A stretch of 64,000 nucleotides of DNA from CBFGRV01 sp965651265. Its GTDB lineage: Bacteria > Bacteroidota > Rhodothermia > Rhodothermales > VXPQ01. The notes under the pieces were generated by a model, which was not told where the DNA came from, searched no databases, and saw only the letters and a list, made by a program, of their open reading frames with translations. The number at the start of each line of letters is the position of its first letter. Within the stretch, counting starts at the first letter, position 1. Below, in pieces: positions 9,634-18,488 of the stretch. The stretch lies in assembly GCA_965651265.1 (NCBI GenBank), contig CBFGRV010000001.1:1-64000 (forward strand), written 5' to 3'. A program made the translations under genes and the position numbers.

Positions 9634-10406
9634 CATTGACTCCTCCCGGTGATCAAGGCTCCTTTCAGGATTCGGTCGAGCGGCTTCGAGAGGCGCTCGA
9701 CGTTTATCTGTCCGGTCGCTCCGGAATTCGATTCGAATCCCTGGCTCGATTCGCGGGTCCGATCTTCGACTTCTACGACATCGACTGGCGGTCTTTCGAC
9801 CCCCGTTTTCGCGATCGCGATGAGGTGGCGACCATGGTGGCCGTCCTCGACGCGGCCCGGCTACTCTGGGCATTTTTCTCCCTGGATGATGAGGAGGGCG
9901 TAGTGCACCTGCCCGAGCTGGAGGATGCCATGCTCGGTCGAACGGCCGGCGAGGAGGAACGAAGCAACCTCCTACTGCTCCTAAGCCTGATGGAGGAACA
10001 CTGGCAGACTTTCACACCTGAGGACCGGCGATATGCGGAAGCCGTCCCCGGTTTTGCACTTCCTGATTTCGCCACGTTGCTGTCCGAGTTCGACGGATCG
10101 GCATCTTCAGATGTGCGTGATGCTCGTTATGGCCCGGAGCGCCTGAGCTTGCCTGAGGCCATTGCACTCTTCGCCGAGCCTCTTCTGCAGGATGTGTCGG
10201 CAGAGCAAGATCCGGACCTTGTCGAGCAGCGCATGGCGCGGGCACAAGCCTACTGGGATCTCGCACAGGCTCCGCAAGAGGAGTTCGAATCGGAGCTCCA
10301 GCGCCTCGAGATCGAGCTCGCCGACGATCGCGTCCCAGCTTCCGCCATTCGTTCCGAAGCGCTCGAGATGGTTGAGCGCTATCGAAGATTTTTCGCCGCA
10401 CAGTAG
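9600..10406 (+). CDS. uncharacterised soluble protein, partner of the VWA gene
   Basis: Not recognised. A 268-residue acidic, largely helical protein with no signal peptide or membrane segment; DDEEG and EEER clusters stand out. The ATG at 9600 would overlap the VWA gene by 34 bp; a TTG at 9636, just after the VWA stop, would give a protein starting LTPPGDQGS and is equally possible. Tight coupling suggests that the two proteins act together, perhaps at the membrane face, but nothing in the sequence shows how. Confidence 0.65.
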   Translation: MVHPQAKWIGLALTPPGDQGSFQDSVERLREALDVYLSGRSGIRFESLARFAGPIFDFYDIDWRSFDPRFRDRDEVATMVAVLDAARLLWAFFSLDDEEGVVHLPELEDAMLGRTAGEEERSNLLLLLSLMEEHWQTFTPEDRRYAEAVPGFALPDFATLLSEFDGSASSDVRDARYGPERLSLPEAIALFAEPLLQDVSAEQDPDLVEQRMARAQAYWDLAQAPQEEFESELQRLEIELADDRVPASAIRSEALEMVERYRRFFAAQ

Positions 10407-10429
10407 GCCGGCGTAGCCGGTTAGCTTCT

Positions 10430-11674
10430 ATGAGTGATGCCATCAATCGTCCTCTGCTCGACGTCGACCTGACACTCGGCGATCGCGGAAACGGGCACGG
10501 CTTGCCTTCGGCATTTGCAGAGCTTCTGTCCCAGGTTCGCCGCCATCTTCACCGAAACCCGGAGGTGGGCTTCGAAGAGCATCGGACCTATGCGTACATC
10601 CGCGCCGTTTTGGAGAGCCACGGATTGGAGGTTCGCGGGCCCCTCGCCGGCACAGGACTCTCCGTCGATGTGGAAGGCGCCTCACCGGGTCCGACCATTG
10701 CCTACAGGGCTGACATAGACGCTCTGCCCATCCAGGACGCCAAGAATGCTCCGTACGCATCTCAGGTCCCGGGTGTGGCGCACCTCTGCGGACACGACGC
10801 TCACACGGCGCTCGCCGTCGGGGTGGCGCTGCTGCTACACCACAACCGTGAACGTCTGAATGGCCGCGTTCGCGTCTTCTTCCAGCCGAATGAGGAGGGC
10901 ATGCCGAGTGGCGCCGGCCTGATGATCGATGAGGGCGTACTCGAAGATGTAGAAGCCATTTACGCCGTTCATGTTGATCCGACGCTCGAGGTCGGACAAT
11001 ACGGGCTCCTGGCCGGGCCGATCACGGCCTCGACGGATCAGTTCACCGTACGAATCGACGGTGGCAGCACGGGCCATTCAGCCCGTCCCCAAGAAGCCAC
11101 CGATACGATCTGGGTGGCCAGCCTCGTCATGAATGCGCTCTACCAACTGATCGGTCGCATGACGGATGTTCGAAATCCATCCGTCTTGACCATTTGCCGC
11201 ATTCGCGGCGGCGACGCCTATAATGTCATCCCTCGCGATGTCGAGTTCGGGGGTACGATGAGATCGACCAGCCCCGAGGAGCGCGGAAGGCTCATCGAGT
11301 TGGTACAGCACGTCGCCGATGATACGGCCCGCACTTACGGGGCCAAGGCGCTTGTCGAAATTCAGCGCGGGTCACCGCCCGTAATCAACGACGCACGACT
11401 CGTCGCCGATGCGGAGGAAGTCATTCGCGAAGTCTTCGGAGACGGGGCCATCTATCACGTCCCGCGCCCGAGTATGGGGGCGGAAGACTTCGCGCACTAC
11501 GTCGAGCGCGTTCCGGGGATGTTGCTTCGCGTCGGAACCTACTCGGACGAGCGAACCGCGCATCCGCTCCATGATGCCCATTTCGACATCGATGAGCGAT
11601 CGCTGGCCCCAACGGCTTTTCTTATGGCCAAACTGCTGCTTCATTACGCCAGACGACGACCCCTCTCCCAATAG
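10430..11674 (+). CDS. M20D family amidohydrolase (N-acyl amino acid or hippurate hydrolase type)
   Basis: A 414-residue zinc amidohydrolase that removes an acyl or amino acid group from an amide-linked amino acid. The M20 signature is present: VRRHLHRNPEVGFEEHRT, YRADIDALPI, LCGHDAHTA (metal ligands), FFQPNEEG (catalytic and metal Glu), the dimerisation domain with GGSTGHSARP, and the C-terminal PSMGAEDFAHY. These point to the M20D subgroup of hippurate, IAA-amino-acid and N-acyl-amino-acid hydrolases. No signal peptide, so cytoplasmic. It starts 24 bp after the preceding gene and may be in its transcript. The substrate cannot be set from sequence. Confidence 0.92.
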   Translation: MSDAINRPLLDVDLTLGDRGNGHGLPSAFAELLSQVRRHLHRNPEVGFEEHRTYAYIRAVLESHGLEVRGPLAGTGLSVDVEGASPGPTIAYRADIDALPIQDAKNAPYASQVPGVAHLCGHDAHTALAVGVALLLHHNRERLNGRVRVFFQPNEEGMPSGAGLMIDEGVLEDVEAIYAVHVDPTLEVGQYGLLAGPITASTDQFTVRIDGGSTGHSARPQEATDTIWVASLVMNALYQLIGRMTDVRNPSVLTICRIRGGDAYNVIPRDVEFGGTMRSTSPEERGRLIELVQHVADDTARTYGAKALVEIQRGSPPVINDARLVADAEEVIREVFGDGAIYHVPRPSMGAEDFAHYVERVPGMLLRVGTYSDERTAHPLHDAHFDIDERSLAPTAFLMAKLLLHYARRRPLSQ

Positions 11675-11692
11675 GCGTCCGGGTTACGAGGT

Positions 11693-11732
11693 TATATTTT
11701 CGCGCGCCGCGTGTCTGTTTAGATAACAGACA
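11693..11732 (+). promoter_or_regulatory. candidate -7 element and perfect hairpin before the lamin-tail gene
   Basis: TATATTTT at 11693-11700 resembles a Bacteroidota -7 element. Eleven bases on, TGTCTGTT (11712-11719) and AACAGACA (11725-11732) form a perfect 8-bp inverted repeat with a 5-nt loop, ending 11 bp before the ATG at 11744. There is no following T run, so it is not a terminator. It could be an operator or an mRNA hairpin hiding the ribosome site. Confidence 0.35.
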
Positions 11733-11743
11733 TCCGTACGTGC

Positions 11744-14023
11744 ATGCGCCATGCATTGGTCATCATTCTGCTCGTAGGCCCCCTCCAATCGGCTCACGGG
11801 CAGATCAGCGACGATTTCACCGATCTCGACCTCCTGACCGATCCCGAGTGGACGGGCGAGCTTCAGCGTTGGCAGATCGGGCAGCTTCGCGGACAGCCGG
11901 CCCTACAGAGTGCCGGGGAAGCGCGATCCGATACCATCTTCCTATCCCTGCGCTCGGATGCGGCATTCGGCCGATGGGCGTTTACGTTTGCCCATCAAGG
12001 CGTAAATCTCAGCACGTTCAACGGAGCTCGCATCTTCCTGGCTGCAAACTCCGATGACCCGGAAGGCCCCATCGAGGGGTATTACCTGCAGCTTGGTACA
12101 AACAATTCGGACGCCATATCCCTCTGGCGGGCTGATGGCCATCTGAGCAACCGGGTGGAGCTTGCCCGCTCCCAGAGTACCCTCGTCGAAGGGGACTCGT
12201 CCTTTTTGGAGGTTGCCGTTCGCAGGGATGCGGCGTCAAACTGGACCGTTGAGGTAGGCAACCACGTCGTGTTGGAGGCCGTCGACGATCGCTACCGTTC
12301 CGGCGAATACTTCGTCGTATGGGTCAAGCACACCGCCGCAGGTGCGGAAAGTTTTTTTGTGGATGATGTCCTGATCGAACCCGACGAAACAGAACCCCCA
12401 CCTCCTCCCCCGCCCGCTACACCGCCGCCGGATCAAGGCGCTATCGTGATCAACGAAGTGCTATTTGATCCTCTTCCGGGGGGCGCCGAGTTCATCGAGC
12501 TTTATAATCAATCTGACGAGAGCTTCGACCTCAGCCGAATAACCTTTCGTGATTCCCGCTCGCCACCTCTGGAAGTCACGAGCGAGCAGGTCCTATTCGG
12601 GCCTGGCGAATTTGCCGTGCTTGTATCCGATGCGGAGGCCTTCGTTCAGCAGTTTCGTCGCGCACCGTTCATCGAGCCATCCAGATGGGCGGCACTCAAC
12701 AACGGAGGAGACCATATCGTGCTCGAGTTCGATGGGTCTACGATCGATTCGGTGGCGTATGCCGACGATGCCGCTCCTGCCGGATTCTCGCTCGAGCGAA
12801 TCGATCCCGCCGGTCCATCCGACGCCTTCAATTTCCTCCCGTCCCTGGATCCTTTCGGCGCCACACCCGGGCGGATCAATAGTGTTTACGAGCCCGACGC
12901 GCAAGGCCCCGACCTGCTCTTCGTCGAAGAGATCGCACACGGGATCTACGCGCTGCATTTCGACGAACCGATCGACACACTTGCTCTTCTCCCCGAATCG
13001 ATTCGCATAGGTGCGGCACGAGCCGACTCGTTTCGGGCTCTGTCACATTCAACGCTCGCCGTACACATGTCAAAATCGTCCGCATCTGAAGAACTGACGG
13101 TATCCGGCGTGGTCGATCGTCGGGGAAATGTCAGCGATCAAGTGAAGGCCCGAATTGCCTTCCTCCCTCGGCAACACGAGCTCGTCGTGAATGAGATCAT
13201 GTACGAACCGTTCACCGATCCATTCGATGGAAGAGTAGACCAAAGCGAATACATCGAGGTGTTCAACAGATCGAATCGCCTGATTAGTCTTACCAGGCTT
13301 TATCTCCTGGATCGGACTGACGAAGACGGCCACGCCGATACCGTTGACGTCTCCCTTCCGCTTGCCGCTTCCGAGCCTCGCTCCTTCTATGTCATTGCTC
13401 GCGACACACTTCCAGATGTGCCGAACGGCGACGTTCTCTTCGCACGTGCCCCGTTGACTCTGCCGAATGGCGGGGACGTCATCCGGCTATTTCACCCGGT
13501 GAGCATGCTGATCGACAGCCTCTGGTATGATCCAGATCTGCATCATCCGGACCTGGTCGATTCGAGGGGCACGTCCCTCGAACGGATCGATTTAAACGGC
13601 CCAAGCCATGATCCCGCGAACTGGACGAGCTCCGTGGATCCCGACGGAGGGACACCGGGACGCCCGAACTCGGTCGCGCTCAGCGTAAAGGAGCCGCCGT
13701 TGCAGCTCGGCCTCACCGTGAATCCGAACCCCTTCTCTCCCGATCAAGACGGCCACGAAGATCTCGCCGCCATCGCCTATCACGTAGATTTCGTGCCGGC
13801 GCTCCTTCGCGCCCGCATCTTTCGGCACGATGGCGTCGAAGTACGCCGTCTCACCACCGCGACACTCGGGTCGAACTCAGGGTCGTTCTACTGGGACGGA
13901 AGAGATGATCTCGGACGCCAGCTTCGAACCGGCATCTACATCGTCCTCGTGGAGGCGTTCGACGAGGTCAGGGAAAGGTCGGTCTTCCGCCGTGCCGCCA
14001 TCGTACTCGCACGCTCCTACTAA
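11744..14023 (+). CDS. exported lamin-tail-domain protein with FlgD-like C-terminus
   Basis: A 759-residue exported protein. It has a signal peptide (about 1-20, ending SAHGQ), an N-terminal beta-rich region, a proline-rich linker (EPPPPPPPATPPP, about 216-230), a first lamin-tail domain (VINEVLFDPLPGGAEFIELYN, about 236 on), a second one (ELVVNEIMYEPF ... SEYIEVFNRS, about 482 on), and a C-terminal FlgD/Ig-like module (LTVNPNPFSPDQDGHEDL ... RTGIYIVLVEAFD, about 655-759). Bacteroidota proteins of this layout are cell-surface or secreted, and the last module often replaces a type IX sorting domain. The molecular role is unknown. A perfect hairpin lies just before the start. Confidence 0.8.
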   Translation: MRHALVIILLVGPLQSAHGQISDDFTDLDLLTDPEWTGELQRWQIGQLRGQPALQSAGEARSDTIFLSLRSDAAFGRWAFTFAHQGVNLSTFNGARIFLAANSDDPEGPIEGYYLQLGTNNSDAISLWRADGHLSNRVELARSQSTLVEGDSSFLEVAVRRDAASNWTVEVGNHVVLEAVDDRYRSGEYFVVWVKHTAAGAESFFVDDVLIEPDETEPPPPPPPATPPPDQGAIVINEVLFDPLPGGAEFIELYNQSDESFDLSRITFRDSRSPPLEVTSEQVLFGPGEFAVLVSDAEAFVQQFRRAPFIEPSRWAALNNGGDHIVLEFDGSTIDSVAYADDAAPAGFSLERIDPAGPSDAFNFLPSLDPFGATPGRINSVYEPDAQGPDLLFVEEIAHGIYALHFDEPIDTLALLPESIRIGAARADSFRALSHSTLAVHMSKSSASEELTVSGVVDRRGNVSDQVKARIAFLPRQHELVVNEIMYEPFTDPFDGRVDQSEYIEVFNRSNRLISLTRLYLLDRTDEDGHADTVDVSLPLAASEPRSFYVIARDTLPDVPNGDVLFARAPLTLPNGGDVIRLFHPVSMLIDSLWYDPDLHHPDLVDSRGTSLERIDLNGPSHDPANWTSSVDPDGGTPGRPNSVALSVKEPPLQLGLTVNPNPFSPDQDGHEDLAAIAYHVDFVPALLRARIFRHDGVEVRRLTTATLGSNSGSFYWDGRDDLGRQLRTGIYIVLVEAFDEVRERSVFRRAAIVLARSY

Positions 14024-14215
14024 ACCAGCGGCACTAACTACTACCATCGCCGAGCCAAAAGGTGCACGGCGGTACCCCCCTTCGTGGAACGGAACCGGTA
14101 TGTGGACCTATCGTTGCACTTTCGCAGCGACGACGCGATCCGATACCGTTCTGGGTAACGTGTCAATTGGATCGAGAAGCTCTGAGTGGATCTTACAGAT
14201 TGGGATCATTGCCGT

Positions 14216-14572
14216 ATGTCCACAACCGTAACCGAAGTCAAAGCTACTCCCGTCCGACTGAGTGAGCGTGCTGCTCAGGAGATCAAGAAGATCATGGCCA
14301 CGAAGGAAATCCCGGAAGGCTTCAGCCTTCGAGTGGGTGTCCGCGGTGGGGGATGCTCCGGAATGAGCTACATTCTCGGTTTTGACAAGATGCGCGATTA
14401 CGACATGGCCTTCGAGGTCGACGGAATACGGGTCTATATGGACAAGCGGCACGGTCTATATCTCATGGGGACGACGATCGATTATCACGATGGTCTGAAC
14501 GCCCGAGGATTTACGTTCAACAATCCGAATGCTACAAAGACCTGTGGCTGCGGATCGAGCTTCGCGGCCTAG
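14216..14572 (+). CDS. A-type iron-sulfur carrier (HesB/IscA/SufA/ErpA family)
   Basis: A 118-residue A-type carrier that holds and passes on Fe-S clusters. The three conserved cysteines are seen in RGGGCSGMSY (about residue 46) and KTCGCGSSF (about 111 and 113). The start chosen is the ATG at 14216 (MSTTVTEVKATPV); an upstream in-frame ATG at 14186 adds ten atypical residues. It is not next to other suf or isc genes in this window, so which apo-proteins it serves cannot be told. A terminator follows. Confidence 0.93.
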   Translation: MSTTVTEVKATPVRLSERAAQEIKKIMATKEIPEGFSLRVGVRGGGCSGMSYILGFDKMRDYDMAFEVDGIRVYMDKRHGLYLMGTTIDYHDGLNARGFTFNNPNATKTCGCGSSFAA

Positions 14573-14653
14573 CGTCTGAACCCTCCGCACGCCCCGTCGT
14601 TTAAACAAGTAGCGGTGGCGCGCACGTGGGGTGGACTCAGGACGTTTTCATTC

Positions 14654-14693
14654 GAGGCGCGTGTCGTTCGTTAGGACCCGCGCCTCTTTTGTT
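14654..14693 (+). terminator. rho-independent terminator after the A-type carrier gene
   Basis: Perfect 8-bp stem GAGGCGCG (14654-14661) / CGCGCCTC (14679-14686) with a 17-nt loop, followed by TTTTGTTT. It stands 80 bp after the stop codon. Confidence 0.8.
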
Positions 14694-14803
14694 TGCTGCG
14701 GGAGAAAAGAGTATCGTGACATGGACAGCGATCGCATCGGGCGATTATTTCGATCGATTCCGGAGCGATCGGAACCCAGGCCGACCTTGGCTCTCAATTT
14801 GCT

Positions 14804-14811
14804 TAGATTTG
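14804..14811 (+). promoter_or_regulatory. candidate -7 promoter element for clpC
   Basis: TAGATTTG is an exact match to the Bacteroidota TAnnTTTG element. No good -33 TTTG lies at the usual distance (only TTGG, 13 nt upstream), so support is partial. It would give a clpC leader of about 115 nt. Confidence 0.25.
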
Positions 14812-14933
14812 CGGTGGGGACGGTGCAGACGGGAAGCGTCGTTTGCGGGCCCTTCTCCGCCGATCTGCGGCGCCGAACCCGCGCGGGCGACTCGATCGTC
14901 GAGCAACCGCGCTGAAGTAGTTGAAGCAAGATT

Positions 14934-17549
14934 ATGGAAGGAAATTTCTCCAATCGCGTCCGCGATGTCATATCCTACAGCCGAGAGGAGGCTATCCGTC
15001 TCGGCCATGATTACATCGGGACCGAGCATCTGCTGTTAGGCATAATCAGGGAGGGCGAAGGGATCGCGGTCAAGATCCTTCGGAACCTTGGCTGTGACCT
15101 GTTCAAACTTAAAAAGGCAATCGAGGACACTGTCCGTAGCACCGGGGGGACACTCACGGTCGGTAACATCCCCCTCACCAAGCAGGCGGAGAAGGTTCTC
15201 AAAATCACTTATCTGGAAGCTAAGCTCTACAAGAGCGACGTAATAGGGACAGAACACCTACTGCTAAGTCTGCTTCGCGATGACGAGAATATCGCGGCCC
15301 AGATTTTGCAACAGGGGTTCTCGATTACCTACGATGCCGTTCGGGCGGAGCTTGACTCCATCATCAGCGGCAAGGCGTCCTCTCGGAGTAGCGGGTCGAG
15401 CGGGCGCTCGTCTTCGGGATACGGAAAAGAGCGAAGTAAGATGGAAAAGAGTAAAACCCCGGTACTGGACAATTTCGGCCGAGACTTGACGAAGCTGGCT
15501 GAAGAGAACAAGCTGGATCCAATCGTAGGTCGCGAACGCGAAATCGAACGGGTCGCGCAAGTTCTGAGCCGCCGGAAAAAGAACAACCCGGTACTCATCG
15601 GCGAACCGGGAGTCGGCAAGACAGCCATCGCCGAGGGACTTGCCATGCGGATCATCCAGCGGAAGGTCAGCCGAGTCCTCTATGACAAACGAATCGTTAC
15701 GCTGGACCTTGCGGCCCTTGTGGCCGGCACAAAATACCGCGGACAGTTCGAGGAGCGTATGAAGGCCGTGATGAACGAGCTCGAGAAGAGCCCGGACGTC
15801 ATCCTCTTCATCGACGAACTGCATACCATCGTCGGGGCGGGCGGAGCCTCCGGTAGCCTGGATGCCTCCAACATGTTCAAGCCCGCTCTCGCACGTGGAG
15901 AGATCCAGTGCATCGGCGCCACTACGCTCGACGAATATCGCCAGTACATCGAGAAAGATGGTGCTCTCGATCGCCGCTTCCAAAAGATCATCGTCGATCC
16001 ATCGACGCCCGAAGAGACGATCAACATTCTGCGCAACATCAAAACCCATTATGAGGAGCACCACAACGTCCGCTACTCGGACGAGGCCATCGAGCTTGCC
16101 GTCAAACTGAGCGATCGCTACATCACGGATCGATTCCTTCCGGACAAAGCGATCGACGTCATGGACGAGGCCGGTGCTCGCGTTCACCTTGCCAATATCC
16201 GCGTTCCGCAAGAGATCGTGGACCTCGAAGAGAAGATTGAAGAGATCCGCGAAGAGAAGAACCGGGTCGTCAAGAGCCAGCGCTTCGAGGAAGCCGCGCG
16301 CCTGCGTGACAAGGAGAAGAAGCTTCAGGAAGAACTCGAAGAAGCCAAGAAGGAGTGGGAGCGCAAGGCCGAGACCGAGGTCCACGACGTTACGCAGGAA
16401 AACATTGCGCAGGTAGTGGCCATGATGACCGGAATTCCGGTCGACAAGATCTCGCAGCCCGAGCAGAAGAAGCTCCTCAAGATGGAGGATGCACTCAAGC
16501 AGCGAGTCATCGGTCAGGATGAAGCCATCGAAAAGCTCTCTCGTGCCATCCGCCGGACCCGTGCCGGCCTCAAGGACCCGAGACGACCCATCGGCTCATT
16601 CATTTTCCTGGGGCCCACGGGTGTAGGCAAGACGGAGCTCGCGAAGATGCTCACAGAGTACCTCTTCGACTCACAGGAGGCGCTCATTCGGATCGACATG
16701 TCGGAGTACATGGAGAAATTCTCCGTGAGTCGCCTGGTCGGTGCGCCTCCGGGATACGTTGGCTACGAAGAGGGTGGGCAGCTCACGGAGAAGGTGCGCC
16801 GTAAGCCCTACTCGGTCGTCCTACTCGATGAAATCGAGAAAGCCCACCAGGATGTGTTCAACATCTTGCTGCAGGTGCTCGATGATGGCATCCTCACCGA
16901 CGGCCTCGGCCGACGCGTGGACTTCCGGAACACGATCATCATCATGACCTCGAACATCGGGGCGCGAGACATCAAGAACCTGGGTAAGGGAATCGGCTTC
17001 TCGCAGACCGAGGAGACGTTCAACTACACGACGATGAAAAGCACCGTTGAAGATGCCCTGAAGCGCGTCTTCAACCCTGAGTTTCTCAATCGTATCGACG
17101 ATGTCATCGTCTTCCACCCGCTCGAGAAGAAGCACATCTTCGAGATCATCGACATCATGGCTGATGAGCTCTTGAAGCGTGCTCGGGATCTCGGACTCGA
17201 GGTCGAGCTTTCGCAGGCCGCCAAGGATTTCCTTGTTGACAAGGGCTTTGATGCCAAGTTCGGGGCACGGCCGCTGCGCCGCGCCATCCAGAAGTACGTC
17301 GAAGACCCGATGGCCGAGCAGATCCTGAGCGCCGACCTCGGCGATGGAGACACGATTCTGATCTCCTATGACGAGAAGCAGAATGAAAACGGCCTCACCT
17401 TCAAAGTGAAGAAGGGCAAGAAGGCGAAAGCTCGAGCGAAGGCGGAAGACGACGCCGTCGCAGAAGAATCGAAGCCTGCTGCGGATGGTGCGGAGGAACC
17501 GTCCAAGGCACAAGAGGAAGAGAAGGCCTCCGAGACGGCCGGCGAGTAG
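14934..17549 (+). CDS. clpC: ATP-dependent Clp protease ATPase subunit ClpC
   Basis: An 871-residue Hsp100 unfoldase that feeds proteins to ClpP. Order: two N-terminal Clp repeats (about 1-145), a Ser/Gly-rich linker, first AAA+ domain with Walker A GEPGVGKT (about 223) and [13 protein letters not shown], a middle region containing a UVR-type motif ([17 protein letters not shown], about 446-462) that marks ClpC rather than ClpB, second AAA+ domain with GPTGVGKT (about 560), and a C-terminal D2-small domain. After about residue 820 comes a Lys/Ala then Glu/Ala-rich tail of some 45-50 residues not usual for ClpC. Single-gene transcript ending at a strong terminator. Confidence 0.97.
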   Translation: MEGNFSNRVRDVISYSREEAIRLGHDYIGTEHLLLGIIREGEGIAVKILRNLGCDLFKLKKAIEDTVRSTGGTLTVGNIPLTKQAEKVLKITYLEAKLYKSDVIGTEHLLLSLLRDDENIAAQILQQGFSITYDAVRAELDSIISGKASSRSSGSSGRSSSGYGKERSKMEKSKTPVLDNFGRDLTKLAEENKLDPIVGREREIERVAQVLSRRKKNNPVLIGEPGVGKTAIAEGLAMRIIQRKVSRVLYDKRIVTLDLAALVAGTKYRGQFEERMKAVMNELEKSPDVILFIDELHTIVGAGGASGSLDASNMFKPALARGEIQCIGATTLDEYRQYIEKDGALDRRFQKIIVDPSTPEETINILRNIKTHYEEHHNVRYSDEAIELAVKLSDRYITDRFLPDKAIDVMDEAGARVHLANIRVPQEIVDLEEKIEEIREEKNRVVKSQRFEEAARLRDKEKKLQEELEEAKKEWERKAETEVHDVTQENIAQVVAMMTGIPVDKISQPEQKKLLKMEDALKQRVIGQDEAIEKLSRAIRRTRAGLKDPRRPIGSFIFLGPTGVGKTELAKMLTEYLFDSQEALIRIDMSEYMEKFSVSRLVGAPPGYVGYEEGGQLTEKVRRKPYSVVLLDEIEKAHQDVFNILLQVLDDGILTDGLGRRVDFRNTIIIMTSNIGARDIKNLGKGIGFSQTEETFNYTTMKSTVEDALKRVFNPEFLNRIDDVIVFHPLEKKHIFEIIDIMADELLKRARDLGLEVELSQAAKDFLVDKGFDAKFGARPLRRAIQKYVEDPMAEQILSADLGDGDTILISYDEKQNENGLTFKVKKGKKAKARAKAEDDAVAEESKPAADGAEEPSKAQEEEKASETAGE

Positions 17550-17576
17550 TCAGCCGACGTCATGCCCCCTACATTG

Positions 17577-17609
17577 GCCCTGCCGGTTGTGTGCCGGCAG
17601 GGCTTTTTT
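17577..17609 (+). terminator. rho-independent terminator after clpC
   Basis: Perfect 10-bp stem GCCCTGCCGG (17577-17586) / CCGGCAGGGC (17594-17603), 7-nt loop, then six T. It lies 27 bp after the clpC stop and just before the convergent rhomboid gene's stop. Confidence 0.93.
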
Positions 17610-17611
17610 CA

Positions 17612-18370
17612 TCATCGGCGGCGAACGGTCGGGGCTCTTCGCGAGGAGTCGGGGCGACGGATCGTCATTCGCAGAATGAACGCCAGAATAACTCCCGCAA
17701 AGAACCCGCCAATGTGCGCGGCGTAGGCGACGCCGCCGACGCTCTCCTGGGAAATCATGATCGATCCCAGCCCGTTGAAGAACTGTAGGGCTATCCAGAC
17801 GCCTATGGCGACGACCGCGGGAATCGAGACTACATAGTAGAAGAAGAGGGCGTGCACACGATTGCGCGGAAAGAGCACGAGGTAAGCGCCGAGCACCCCA
17901 GAGATGGCTCCCGATGCACCCAGATTCGGAATCACACTATCCGGGTCCATCACGATCTGAGCAACCGTTGCGACGAGACCGGAAACGAGATAAAAGACGA
18001 GGAACGGGACGGCGCCGAATCGGTGCTCCACGTTATCACCAAAAATCCAGAGATACAGCAGATTGCCAAATAGGTGGGCGAAGCCGCCGTGCATGAACAT
18101 CGCAGAGAGAATGGTCAGATAGATGGGCGTAGGACCAGGCGCCTGAGGAATCTCGACGGTCTGCCCACCTACGCTCAGCGACTGTGGTTCTATCAGATCG
18201 ACGCCTGAAGTGATCTCCATGGGCACGACGCTCCAACCGTACGTGAACGATTGGTTTCCGCCCGCCTGCTGCAGGAGGAAAAAGACGGCGAGGTTAGCGA
18301 TAATGAGCGTGATCGTGACGTAGGCAGGACCGGTGTCGGGGCGATTCTCATCACCAATCGGAAATAGCAT
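17612..18370 (-). CDS. rhomboid family intramembrane serine protease
   Basis: A 252-residue inner-membrane protein with about six membrane helices that should cleave transmembrane substrates inside the bilayer. The catalytic Ser is in NLGASGAISGVLGAY and the His in AAHIGGFFAG; the HLFGNLLYLWIFG helix and the first-loop region before it (MHGGFAHLFGN) are family marks. A roughly 45-residue loop between the first two helices is longer than in GlpG. The C-terminus is Arg-rich and cytoplasmic. It is convergent with clpC and divergent from tyrA. Confidence 0.93.
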   Translation of the reverse strand: MLFPIGDENRPDTGPAYVTITLIIANLAVFFLLQQAGGNQSFTYGWSVVPMEITSGVDLIEPQSLSVGGQTVEIPQAPGPTPIYLTILSAMFMHGGFAHLFGNLLYLWIFGDNVEHRFGAVPFLVFYLVSGLVATVAQIVMDPDSVIPNLGASGAISGVLGAYLVLFPRNRVHALFFYYVVSIPAVVAIGVWIALQFFNGLGSIMISQESVGGVAYAAHIGGFFAGVILAFILRMTIRRPDSSRRAPTVRRR

Positions 18371-18488
18371 AAGCTGAAGCCGGAAATCGAGCGTTGGCCG
18401 AAGGAAAGGATCTAAATATAAACCGCCTCAAGGGCGACGCACCTTCTGCCCACGTAGAAGCAGACATCGTTACGATCGAAGAGGGCAA

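Larger units (their letters stand above)
14573..14933. other. 361-bp intergenic region before clpC
   Basis: No coding potential I can support. It contains the terminator of the Fe-S carrier gene (14654-14693) and, further on, a candidate -7 promoter element and a roughly 115-nt leader for clpC. I looked for CIRCE or CtsR-like repeats ahead of clpC and saw none. Confidence 0.6.

Noticed and set aside
14573..14933. Heat-shock type operator (CIRCE or CtsR repeat) before clpC
   Set aside because: I looked for the inverted GCACTC/GAGTGC and direct GGTCAAA-type repeats and did not see them.
15264..16385. A 373-codon open frame antisense to clpC
   Set aside because: Lies wholly opposite a highly conserved AAA+ protein and has no family features.
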